Shown here piece by piece: positions 1 to 6,016 of a stretch of DNA of 6,809 nucleotides (positions are counted from its first letter, which is position 1; each line of letters begins with the position of its first letter). Below the pieces are notes generated by a model. It saw only the letters and a program-made list of their open reading frames with translations. It made no database searches and was not told the origin of the DNA. This DNA comes from Thermoleophilia bacterium (lineage in GTDB: Bacteria; Actinomycetota; Thermoleophilia; Gaiellales; Gaiellaceae). The stretch is taken from positions 1 to 6,809 of the forward strand of contig JAERMP010000124.1 in assembly GCA_016844515.1 (NCBI GenBank). The letters are read 5' to 3'. The translations under genes and the position numbers were made by a program.

Positions 1-611
1 GGCGCTCGGCGAGCAGGGTGAACCGCGTGTTCCCACGCGCCCAGATCTTCTCGGGAAGTTTCGTCGCCTTCACGCACGGCACCAACGACGCCCAGAAGAC
101 GATGGGGATCATCGCGCTGGCCCTGATCTCGACCGGGCACCTGAACGCGGAAGAGTTCGACGTCCCGTTCTGGGTCATCGCCACCTCGGCCACGGCGATG
201 GCGCTCGGCACCTATGCCGGCGGCTGGCGGATCATCAGGACGATGGGAACGCGAATCGCGAAGATCGACCCGCCGCAGGGATTCGCTGCGCAGACCGCCT
301 GCGCCGGAATCCTGTGGACGACCGCGCACTTCGGCTTTCCGGTGTCGACCACTCAGACGATCTCCGGCTGCGTCGTCGGTGCCGGAGCGAGCAAGGGCTT
401 TTTCGCAGTCCGCTGGGGAATCGCCGGGAACATCGTCTTCGCCTGGATCCTGACGCTCCCAGCGGCAGGGCTCGTCGGTGCGTCGATGGAGGTCGTCACG
501 CGGATGCCCGCGGGCGACCTGATCGTCTTCCTCCTCGCGGGGGCGATCGCGGCGGCGGCGTTCCTGGGCCGCCGGTACGAGACACGGCGGCTGCTGCCGG
601 CGCCCGCCTAG
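1..611 (+). CDS. PiT-family inorganic phosphate permease, C-terminal part (5' end outside window)
   Basis: This is the C-terminal half of an ion-coupled, low-affinity inorganic phosphate permease of the inner membrane. The frame is open from the window edge (codons in phase from base 3), and the GTG at 18 falls inside conserved sequence, so the gene almost certainly begins upstream. The PiT C-terminal signature is visible as HGTNDAQKTMGII about 20 residues after the GTG, followed by a membrane segment. Further on comes FGFPVSTTQTISG, the second-repeat phosphate-binding loop, then a hydrophobic stretch around WILTLPAAGLVGA and a final helix FLLAGAIAAAAFLG. The protein ends in a short basic tail at a TAG stop. 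The loop has STTQ where I recall many PiT proteins having STTH. It lies 82 bp upstream of ppk1 on the same strand, which fits a phosphate uptake and storage role. The family is clear; the cation and the exact gene name are not. Confidence 0.93.
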   Translation, partial: RSASRVNRVFPRAQIFSGSFVAFTHGTNDAQKTMGIIALALISTGHLNAEEFDVPFWVIATSATAMALGTYAGGWRIIRTMGTRIAKIDPPQGFAAQTACAGILWTTAHFGFPVSTTQTISGCVVGAGASKGFFAVRWGIAGNIVFAWILTLPAAGLVGASMEVVTRMPAGDLIVFLLAGAIAAAAFLGRRYETRRLLPAPA

Positions 612-620
612 AGCTGGGGC

Positions 621-664
621 GTGCACTCCGCCGATTCCGGCCGTTCACTCGACCGTAACGCGCA
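621..664 (+). promoter_or_regulatory. Pho-box-like 11-bp direct repeats upstream of ppk1
   Basis: Read as four consecutive 11-mers, the first (GTGCACTCCGC, 621-631) and third (GTTCACTCGAC, 643-653) match at 8 of 11 bases and start exactly 22 bp apart. The second and fourth (632-642, 654-664) are degenerate. The form resembles the GTTCACC-type direct-repeat units bound by PhoP in Streptomyces, and ppk is reported to be PhoP-controlled there. The same 22-bp arrangement occurs before pstS in this window. Binding is inferred from pattern only. Confidence 0.45.
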
Positions 665-677
665 GAGAAGCGCTGCC

Positions 678-683
678 GATACA
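678..683 (+). promoter_or_regulatory. Possible -10 element of ppk1 (near-leaderless start)
   Basis: GATACA at 678-683, preceded by TGCC, is a tolerable -10 hexamer. A 17-bp spacer would put the -35 region at 655-660, inside the Pho-box-like repeats, as expected for a promoter where an activator substitutes for a poor -35. Transcription would then begin around 690, only a few bases before the ATG at 694. This fits the absence of a Shine-Dalgarno sequence at a useful distance. The call rests on geometry and a weak consensus match. Confidence 0.3.
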
Positions 684-693
684 GAATGTCGAG

Positions 694-2784
694 ATGGCAA
701 CGCGGATTCGCAGTGAGCCGACCGAGCATCTGCTCAACCGAGAGCTCTCACAACTGGACTTCCACGCTCGCGTCCTGGAGCTCGCGGAGGACGATTCCCT
801 GCCACTGCTCGAGCGAGTCAAGTTCTGCGCGATCTTCGCGTCCAACATCGACGAGTTCTTCCAGGTGCGCGTCGCAGGGCTCCTCGGCCAGGCGGAGTCG
901 GGGCTTGCGATGCTGTCGCCGGACGGCCTCACGCCACAACAGACGCTCGCGCGCATCCGCGAGCGCGTCCTCGACCTGATCGCCCGTCAGTCGCGGCTGT
1001 GGAAGAAGGAGCTGCGCCCGGCTCTCGCGGACGAGGGAGTCGTCGTCGGTGGGATCGAGGACTGCACCGACAAGGAGCTCAAACGGCTGGAGAAACACTT
1101 CCAGCGGGAGATCTACCCGGTGCTCACTCCGCTCGCGGTCGGTCCGGGCCAGCCGTTTCCCTACATCTCCGGCCTGTCGCTCTCGCTCGCCGTGTTCGCC
1201 GCGGACCCAGAGACTCAGGAGGAGCGCTTCGCCCGCGTGAAGATCCCCGAGGGACTGCCACGCTTCATCGAGATCGGCAAGCGGGGCCTCTTCGTTCCGC
1301 TCGAGCAGGTCATTGCGCACTTCCTCCCGACGCTTTTCCCCGGTGCGGCGATCGTCGAGCGGGCCGCATTCCGGGTGACGAGGGATGCAGACTTCGAGGT
1401 ATCCGACGACGCAGCCGATCTGCTCGAGGCCGTCGAGAGCCAGCTTCGCAAGCGCCGGTTCGGTGATGTCGTTCGCGTCGAGGTGAGCGCATCGGCGTCG
1501 GCCGAGATGGTCTCGCGCCTGACCCACGGCCTCGGCGCCGACGAGACCCAGATCTACCGGATCGAAAGCCCTCTCGACCTCGCCGAGCTGATGGAGCTCA
1601 TGGCGCTCGACCGCCCGGATCTCAAACCGGAACCGTGGGTTCCGGTCGTCCCACCCCGGTTCGTCGACTCTCAGGGCGAGCTCCCCCGCATCTTCGACGA
1701 GATCCGTCGTGGAGACATCGCGGTCCATCAGCCGTACGAGTCCTTTCGGGCGAGCTTCGAGGTCTTCGCACAGGCGGCTGTTCAGGACCGCGACGTGATC
1801 GCGATGAAGACCGCGGTCTATCGGACGAGCGACGACAGCGCGCTCGTGGGATCCCTCATCCAGTGCGCCGAGGACGGCAAGCAGGCCGTGTGCCTCGTGG
1901 AGCTGAAGGCGCGCTTCGACGAGCGCCGGAACATCGAGTGGTCACGCGCACTCGAGCAGGCGGGCGTTCACGTCGTCCACGGCTTCTCGGATCTCAAGAT
2001 CCACGCGAAGATGACGCTGATCGTGCGTCGCGAGGGCAAGGAACTGCGGCGGTACGCACACATCGGCACCGGCAACTACCACGCCGCCACCGCCCGACTC
2101 TACGAGGACGTCGGGATCTTCACGGCCGACGAGGAGATCGCGGCCGATGTCGCCGATCTCTTCAACTTCATCACCGGATTTGGGCGGCCGCAGCGATTCC
2201 GCAAGCTGCTCGTCGCCCCGTTCACCCTCCGCACTGGGCTGGTCGACGAGATCCGCGCCGTTGCAGCGGCTGCTGCCGACGGGAAGGCTGCCAGTATTCG
2301 GCTCAAGGTGAACCACCTCGTCGATCCGGGGATCGTCGAGGAGCTGTACGCCGCATCTCAGGCCGGAGCGAGTATCGACGTGATTGCCAGAACCACGTGC
2401 GCACTCCGCCCCGGGGTCGCCGGGCTCTCGGAGAACATCCGCGTGCGGTCGATCGTCGGCCACTTCCTGGAGCACAGCCGCATCTACGCATTCGAGGCAG
2501 GGGATCGTGCGACGACGTACATCGGTAGTCCGGATCTCATGACGCGAAACCTCGACCACCGGATCGAGGTGCTCGTGCCGGTTGATAACGGGCGCGTCCG
2601 GCAGGACGTTCACGCGCTGCTCGACAGCGCGCTCGCAGACGACACGAACGCATGGCTGCTCGCATCGGACGGGACGTGGACGCGTGCGAGCGCCGGCGAC
2701 AAGCCGCACTCGCACCACTCGTCGATGGGGCGGCGTGCGATCACACGCGCGCGACGCCGGGCTCGTGAGCGCCGCGGCGTCTAG
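694..2784 (+). CDS. ppk1: Polyphosphate kinase 1 (PPK1)
   Basis: PPK1 reversibly moves the gamma-phosphate of ATP onto a growing polyphosphate chain. At 696 residues it has the family's usual full length. The N domain opens with LLNRELSQLDFHARVLEL (13-30) and has the SNIDEFFQVR motif near 50-59. The two PLD-like catalytic domains follow. H437 in LKIHAKM is the expected autophosphorylated histidine (E. coli H435), and H594 in FLEHSRIYAF matches E. coli H592. R377 (AVYRTSDDS) and R407 (ELKARFDERRN) match the phosphate/Mg-site arginines R375 and R405. HIGTGNYHAATARLYED (456-472) and SPDLMTRNLDHRIEVLVP are also typical. The ATG at 694 places the conserved N-terminus correctly, although no good ribosome binding site precedes it. 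The last 18 residues hold nine arginines. It lies between the PiT gene and arsC, only 17 bp before arsC, so the two are probably co-transcribed. Confidence 0.97.
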   Translation: MATRIRSEPTEHLLNRELSQLDFHARVLELAEDDSLPLLERVKFCAIFASNIDEFFQVRVAGLLGQAESGLAMLSPDGLTPQQTLARIRERVLDLIARQSRLWKKELRPALADEGVVVGGIEDCTDKELKRLEKHFQREIYPVLTPLAVGPGQPFPYISGLSLSLAVFAADPETQEERFARVKIPEGLPRFIEIGKRGLFVPLEQVIAHFLPTLFPGAAIVERAAFRVTRDADFEVSDDAADLLEAVESQLRKRRFGDVVRVEVSASASAEMVSRLTHGLGADETQIYRIESPLDLAELMELMALDRPDLKPEPWVPVVPPRFVDSQGELPRIFDEIRRGDIAVHQPYESFRASFEVFAQAAVQDRDVIAMKTAVYRTSDDSALVGSLIQCAEDGKQAVCLVELKARFDERRNIEWSRALEQAGVHVVHGFSDLKIHAKMTLIVRREGKELRRYAHIGTGNYHAATARLYEDVGIFTADEEIAADVADLFNFITGFGRPQRFRKLLVAPFTLRTGLVDEIRAVAAAAADGKAASIRLKVNHLVDPGIVEELYAASQAGASIDVIARTTCALRPGVAGLSENIRVRSIVGHFLEHSRIYAFEAGDRATTYIGSPDLMTRNLDHRIEVLVPVDNGRVRQDVHALLDSALADDTNAWLLASDGTWTRASAGDKPHSHHSSMGRRAITRARRRARERRGV

Positions 2785-2801
2785 TGCTCCGTTCATGACA
2801 C

Positions 2802-3248
2802 ATGGGTGAGCGGCCCGAGGTCCTGTTCGTCTGTGTTCACAACGCTGGCCGCAGCCAGATGGCGGCGGGCCTGCTGACGCTTCGCTCGAGTGGGCAGATC
2901 GAGGTTCGCTCGGCAGGGTCGGACCCGGCCGACCACGTGAACCCGCTCGCCATCGAGGCAATGTCCGAGCTCGGTGTCGACCTCGCGGAGGCGTTCCCGA
3001 AACGTCTCACCGCCGAGGCCGTGCGTGCCGCGGACGTGGTCATCACGATGGGGTGTGGCGACGCGTGCCCGATCTATCCGGGCAAGCGCTACGAAGACTG
3101 GCAGGTAGACGATCCGTCGCTGGCGTCGTCGCTCGAGGAGGTGCGGCAGATCCGAGACGACATCGACGCGCGCGTCCAGCGCCTGCTTGCTGATCTGGCA
3201 CAAACACAGAGGGGCGGCCAGATGGCCACCCTGAATTGTCGTACATGA
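2802..3248 (+). CDS. arsC: Arsenate reductase, LMW-PTP fold (mycothiol-linked type)
   Basis: This is a 148-residue protein of the low-molecular-weight phosphatase/ArsC family, which reduces arsenate to arsenite in the cytoplasm. The oxyanion-binding P-loop CX5R is C11-VHNAG-R17 followed by SQMAAGLL. C85 and C89 lie in MGCGDACPIYPGKRYEDW, and D104-P105 supplies the likely general acid. From memory, the GCGDxCPxxPGKRYEDW block marks the actinobacterial enzymes that form an arsenate-mycothiol adduct (arsenate-mycothiol transferase) rather than the S. aureus thioredoxin type, but the electron donor is an inference. The ATG at 2802 puts beta-strand 1 (EVLFVCV) at the N-terminus; no Shine-Dalgarno is evident, so coupling to ppk1 17 bp upstream is likely. 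The tail after LLADLAQ is longer than I expect and may derive from other DNA. A phosphotyrosine phosphatase is the main alternative, but the extra cysteines argue against it. Confidence 0.85.
   Translation: MGERPEVLFVCVHNAGRSQMAAGLLTLRSSGQIEVRSAGSDPADHVNPLAIEAMSELGVDLAEAFPKRLTAEAVRAADVVITMGCGDACPIYPGKRYEDWQVDDPSLASSLEEVRQIRDDIDARVQRLLADLAQTQRGGQMATLNCRT
3216..3245. other. Possible IS21-type terminal-repeat remnant inside the arsC 3' end
   Basis: The last codons of arsC contain GGCCAGATGGCC followed by a CTGAATTGTC stretch ending in GTACA. On the minus strand this begins TGTACGACAATT and runs into TGGCC. Such a TG-terminated ACAATT...TGGCC pattern resembles, from memory, the terminal and internal repeats of IS21-family elements. 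No transposase gene or second end is present in the window, so this would be an isolated scar. The resemblance may be chance. Confidence 0.22.
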
Positions 3249-3294
3249 CCGAAGTCCGCTCACGCGAACTCCGGTCACACGAAGACCCCTAAAG

Positions 3295-3313
3295 GCGGCC
3301 GCTTCGCGGCCGC
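3295..3313. terminator. GC-rich hairpin between convergent arsC and pstS, likely bidirectional terminator
   Basis: GCGGCCGC (3295-3302) and GCGGCCGC (3306-3313) form a perfect 8-bp stem around TTC; opening the top pair gives a 7-bp stem with a 5-base loop. On the minus strand the stem is followed at once by CTTT, and it lies 26 bp past the pstS stop. On the plus strand it lies 46 bp past the arsC stop, with a TTTT run at 3324-3327, about 10 bases beyond the stem. A shared terminator for converging transcripts is the natural reading, stronger for pstS than for arsC because of the T placement. Confidence 0.7.
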
Positions 3314-3339
3314 TGCCCTCGTCTTTTCACATCAGGGAT

Positions 3340-4329
3340 CTAGTTTGGGTCGGCGGCCTTCACGGCAAGCGCGAAGTTCGTCCGCGCTCGCTTGAGCTGT
3401 GCCTTGGTGAGCGGCACGAAATCCGCGCGAGTCGCGATGCGAGCCTCGTTGTCGAAGATGTAGTCGAGGAACGCCTGCACTTCTTTGCGCGTGAAGGACG
3501 ACCCCTTCGCGTAGATGAAGAGCGGTCGTGCGAGCGGCTTGTACGAGCCCGACTGGACGCTGTCGATGCCGGGCGTGACGCACTGCCCGGTCTTCGGGTT
3601 GCGGATCTGGACAGCGTTCAGTCGGCTCTTGTTCTCCTCGTAGTAGGAGAAGCCGAAGTAGCCCATCCCACCCCGCTCGCCGGAGACGCCCTGGACGAGC
3701 ACGTTGTCGTCCTCGGAAGCCTGGTAGTCGGAGCGGCTGCGCTTGGACTTGCCGTTGATGGCCTCGGTGAAGTAGTCAAACGTCCCCGAGTCGGTTCCGG
3801 GGCCGAACAGCTTGAGCGGAACGTCCGGGAAGCCGGCGCGGACGTCCTTCCAGTTCGACACCTTCGAGCCCTGATCCCAGATCTTCTTCAGCTCCTCGAC
3901 GGAGAGGCACTTCGCCCAGGTGTTCTGCTGGTTGACGACGACAGTCAGCGCGTCGTTCGCGACGGTGAAGGCGCGCCAGGAGCCGATGTTCGAGTCCTTG
4001 CAAGCCTGCGCCTCGGAGATCTTCATTGGGCGCGAGGCGTCCGAGAGGTCGATCTCGCCCTTGCAGAAGCGCTGAAAGCCACCGCCGGTGCCGGAGATGC
4101 CGACCGTGACCTTTACGCCGCTCGCTCCCGCTTTGCGGAACAGCTCCGCGGCTGCAGTCGTATACGGGCCGACAGTGGATGACCCGTCGGCGGTTACCGA
4201 GCCCTTGAGGGCCTTGAGGTTGTATGTCGGGTTCTGCGTCGACGCCCCGACCGCGACGGACGCGACTGCAAGGCAGGCGACGGCCCCCGCGCCGATCGCG
4301 GCGCCGCGACGTCTGAGTGAAAGCTTCAT
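3340..4329 (-). CDS. pstS: Phosphate ABC transporter substrate-binding protein PstS
   Basis: PstS is the extracytoplasmic phosphate-binding protein that feeds the Pst ABC importer. Two in-frame ATGs exist, at 4341 and 4329. I prefer 4329 because AGGAG abuts the first ATG with no spacer, while from 4329 the protein (329 aa) opens as a classic signal peptide, MKLSLRRRG plus a hydrophobic core of about 20 residues ending VAVGAS. In this numbering the phosphate loops are DGSSTVGP (48-55), DLSDASRPM with R100, and GPGTDSGTFDYF (176-187). GGMGYFGFSYY is the usual late PstS motif. Four mature cysteines (89, 110, 141, 250) could form disulfides in an exported protein. C19 lies in AVAC, at best an atypical lipobox followed by more hydrophobic residues, so membrane anchoring is uncertain. 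It is the last gene of the minus-strand group, behind phoU, with its own control region. Confidence 0.95.
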   Translation of the reverse strand: MKLSLRRRGAAIGAGAVACLAVASVAVGASTQNPTYNLKALKGSVTADGSSTVGPYTTAAAELFRKAGASGVKVTVGISGTGGGFQRFCKGEIDLSDASRPMKISEAQACKDSNIGSWRAFTVANDALTVVVNQQNTWAKCLSVEELKKIWDQGSKVSNWKDVRAGFPDVPLKLFGPGTDSGTFDYFTEAINGKSKRSRSDYQASEDDNVLVQGVSGERGGMGYFGFSYYEENKSRLNAVQIRNPKTGQCVTPGIDSVQSGSYKPLARPLFIYAKGSSFTRKEVQAFLDYIFDNEARIATRADFVPLTKAQLKRARTNFALAVKAADPN

Positions 4330-4404
4330 CGTGTGTCCCATCTCCTCGTTTCGATTGCCCTAGCGAGGCGATGGTCGCCGCCGTGGTTCCGACGGTGGGC
4401 TCAG

Positions 4405-4437
4405 ATGAGGTGAACTCCCGGTGGCGGGGTGGTGAAC
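4405..4437 (-). promoter_or_regulatory. Pho-box-like direct repeats upstream of pstS
   Basis: On the minus strand, three consecutive 11-mers read GTTCACCACCC (4437-4427), CGCCACCGGGA (4426-4416) and GTTCACCTCAT (4415-4405). The outer two share an identical 7-base core exactly 22 bp apart; the middle one matches the core at 4 of 7. This closely matches the GTTCACC-type PHO box bound by PhoP in Streptomyces, and pstS is a classic target. The repeats lie about 75 bp before the preferred pstS start and read towards it. I see no convincing -10: TAGGGC at 4362-4357 is the best but sits 42 bp beyond the repeats. Confidence 0.72.
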
Positions 4438-4458
4438 GCCGCTATTCGAGTGTGAGTC

Positions 4459-4480
4459 GGGTCTGGCTCAAGCCAGACCC
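4459..4480 (-). terminator. Perfect hairpin after phoU (terminator or attenuator without U-tract)
   Basis: GGGTCTGGCT (4459-4468) and AGCCAGACCC (4471-4480) are perfect inverted repeats separated by CA, giving a 10-bp stem, or 9 bp with a 4-base loop. The structure begins 8 bases past the phoU stop on the minus strand and ends just before the Pho-box-like repeats of pstS. No T-run follows, so it is not a canonical intrinsic terminator; U-less termination, partial read-through or a 3'-end stabilising stem are all possible. Confidence 0.6.
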
Positions 4481-4488
4481 CAACGGCA

Positions 4489-5151
4489 CTAATGCGAGGC
4501 GTCGGTGAACTCGGCGAACTCGCCGGTCACGAGGAACGCGGTCTGCTCACCGATGTCGACCGCGTTGTCTCCGATCCGCTCGAAGCAGCGGGCAACGGTG
4601 ATCTGGCGCATTCCCCACTCGAGCGCCTCGACGTCGTGCACGTAGCCGAGTACTTCCTGGAAGACCTGTCGGTTCGCCCGGTCGACGAGGTCATCGAGAG
4701 CGTGCAAACCACGAGCCTGAGCCACATCGCGGGTGGCGAATGCGGTCAGCGACACCTTGACCATCTCGGCGCAGCGCTCACCCATGTCGACGAGGCCTTC
4801 GACGACGGTCGTGCGCGTGTCGAGATGGCTCGAGAGCTTGGTCAGCTTCGCGATCGTCACGCACTGGTCGCCCATTCGTTCCACGTGAAGACCGGAGTGC
4901 AGGAGCGCGAGAACGAGACGTAGGTCGCCCGCGACCGGTGTCTGGCGCGCCAGCACGAGCTCGATCTGCTTCTCGAGGGCGTGATACCGGTCGTCGATCT
5001 CGTCGTCGAATGCGATGACCTCGTCGCACAGCTCGACGTCCTGCGTGCGTAGCGCGTCGATGACACCGCGGATCGACCGGACGACGATCTCGCCCGCCTC
5101 CTGGAACCCTGCTTCGAGGGCATCCAGCTCTGCCTGGAACTCGACTCTCAT
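4489..5151 (-). CDS. phoU: Phosphate signalling regulator PhoU
   Basis: PhoU is a cytoplasmic, largely helical protein that couples the Pst transporter to the phosphate-sensing histidine kinase and restrains the Pho response when phosphate is ample. The 220 residues match the family length and show its two-fold repeat. Repeat one carries [13 protein letters not shown] (E91 to D95) and repeat two [13 protein letters not shown] (E191 to D195); these E-x-x-x-D motifs are the metal-cluster sites known in PhoU structures. [13 protein letters not shown] is a typical opening, and helix-rich sequence continues throughout. The ATG at 5151 overlaps the pstB stop in an ATGA arrangement (5148-5151), which indicates translational coupling; no strong Shine-Dalgarno is needed or seen. 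A hairpin follows its stop. No phoR or phoP gene is in the window, so its signalling partner lies elsewhere. Confidence 0.95.
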   Translation of the reverse strand: MRVEFQAELDALEAGFQEAGEIVVRSIRGVIDALRTQDVELCDEVIAFDDEIDDRYHALEKQIELVLARQTPVAGDLRLVLALLHSGLHVERMGDQCVTIAKLTKLSSHLDTRTTVVEGLVDMGERCAEMVKVSLTAFATRDVAQARGLHALDDLVDRANRQVFQEVLGYVHDVEALEWGMRQITVARCFERIGDNAVDIGEQTAFLVTGEFAEFTDASH

Positions 5152-6011
5152 CCGAACCGCCCCGTGACGTAGTCCTCCGTCCGCTTGTCGGACGGTGTGG
5201 TGAAGATCTTCGTGGTCGCGTCGTACTCGACGAGTATGCCCCGGCGCCCGCTCCCGTCCTCTTCGACGATGACGCTGAAGAACGCCGTCATGTCTGCGAC
5301 ACGCGCCGCCTGCTGCATGTTGTGGGTAACGATGATGATCGTGTACTCGCGCTTCAACTCGTGCATCAGGTCTTCGATTCGGGCGGTCGAGATGGGGTCG
5401 AGCGCGGAAGCAGGCTCGTCCATCAGGATCACGTCGGGCTCGACCGCGAGCGCCCGCGCGATGCAGAGGCGCTGCTGCTGTCCGCCCGAGAGGCCGAGTG
5501 CGCCGTCCTTGAGCCGATCCTTCACCTCGTCCCAGAGTGCGGCGTTGTGGAGGGCTTGCTCGACGCGTTCGTCCAGCGAGCCTTTCATTCCCAGCACACG
5601 CGGTCCGAAGGCGATGTTGTCGTAGATCGACTTCGGGAACGGGTTCGGCTTCTGGAACACCATCCCGATCCGCCGGCGGATCTCGACGGCGTCGACGTCG
5701 CGACTGTACAGATCCTCACCGTGATAGAGGACATTGCCGGAGACCCTGGCGCCGGGAATGAGGTCGTTCATTCGGTTGAAGCAGCGGATGAACGTGCTCT
5801 TCCCGCACCCCGACGGGCCGATGAACGCGGTCACCGTGTTTCGGTGCACGGCGATCGACACGTCTTCTAGAGCCGTCGTGCCGCCGTAGGAGACGCTGAG
5901 GTCGGACACCGAGAAGACCTTCTCGCGGCTCTCGACCTCGGAGCGCTCGAGCCCGTGCGAGACCTCGGCGATGCGACTGCTATCTATGCGCGGAACTTCC
6001 ATCTGGATCAT
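5148..6011 (-). CDS. pstB: Phosphate ABC transporter ATP-binding protein PstB
   Basis: PstB is the ATPase subunit that powers phosphate import through PstC and PstA. All ABC landmarks are present: Walker [10 protein letters not shown] (65-73), the PstB-typical [16 protein letters not shown]-loop Q120 in [16 protein letters not shown], signature LSGGQQQR (174-181), Walker [14 protein letters not shown] (D198, E199) and switch H230 in [11 protein letters not shown]. At 287 residues it is somewhat longer than the usual 250-260, mainly from about 30 poorly conserved N-terminal residues before [14 protein letters not shown] short EEDGSGRRG insertion also sits before [11 protein letters not shown]. 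The ATG at 6011 lies 5 bp after pstA, with GTGAGG only 3 bases before it; the in-frame ATG at 6002 (MEVPR) would give 12 bases of spacing, so the start is not settled. Its stop overlaps the phoU start. Confidence 0.97.
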   Translation of the reverse strand: MIQMEVPRIDSSRIAEVSHGLERSEVESREKVFSVSDLSVSYGGTTALEDVSIAVHRNTVTAFIGPSGCGKSTFIRCFNRMNDLIPGARVSGNVLYHGEDLYSRDVDAVEIRRRIGMVFQKPNPFPKSIYDNIAFGPRVLGMKGSLDERVEQALHNAALWDEVKDRLKDGALGLSGGQQQRLCIARALAVEPDVILMDEPASALDPISTARIEDLMHELKREYTIIIVTHNMQQAARVADMTAFFSVIVEEDGSGRRGILVEYDATTKIFTTPSDKRTEDYVTGRFG

Positions 6012-6016
6012 TTACC

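Noticed and set aside
748..1728. 326-residue open frame on the minus strand within ppk1
   Set aside because: It is the antisense of well-conserved PPK1 coding sequence; the predicted protein is rich in Arg, Asp and Glu with no recognisable domain, as expected from high-GC frame shadows.
1635..2528. 297-residue plus-strand open frame inside ppk1
   Set aside because: It is a second reading frame of the catalytic PPK1 region, Arg/Gly-rich, with no ribosome binding site or domain.
1942..2961. 339-residue minus-strand open frame spanning the ppk1 3' end and the arsC start
   Set aside because: It covers two confidently identified plus-strand genes and has low-complexity composition with no motif.
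3250..3284. Short repeat CGAAG (3250-3254 and 3280-3284) and CTCAC/GTCAC pair as a further PHO box
   Set aside because: The spacing is 15 rather than 11 or 22 bp and the region is downstream of both converging genes.
3295..3313. CRISPR-like or mobile-element repeat reading of the duplicated GCGGCCGC
   Set aside because: Only two copies flanking 3 bases, which is simply a hairpin with a palindromic arm in a terminator position.
4342..4508. Small plus-strand frames across the phoU-pstS spacer
   Set aside because: They overlap the regulatory repeats and hairpin, lack a ribosome binding site and have no recognisable protein features.
4492..4923. 143-residue plus-strand open frame opposite phoU
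   Set aside because: It is a shadow of phoU; no independent features.
5322..5870. 182-residue plus-strand open frame opposite pstB
   Set aside because: It is the complement of the PstB Walker and signature motifs; coding evidence is entirely on the minus strand.
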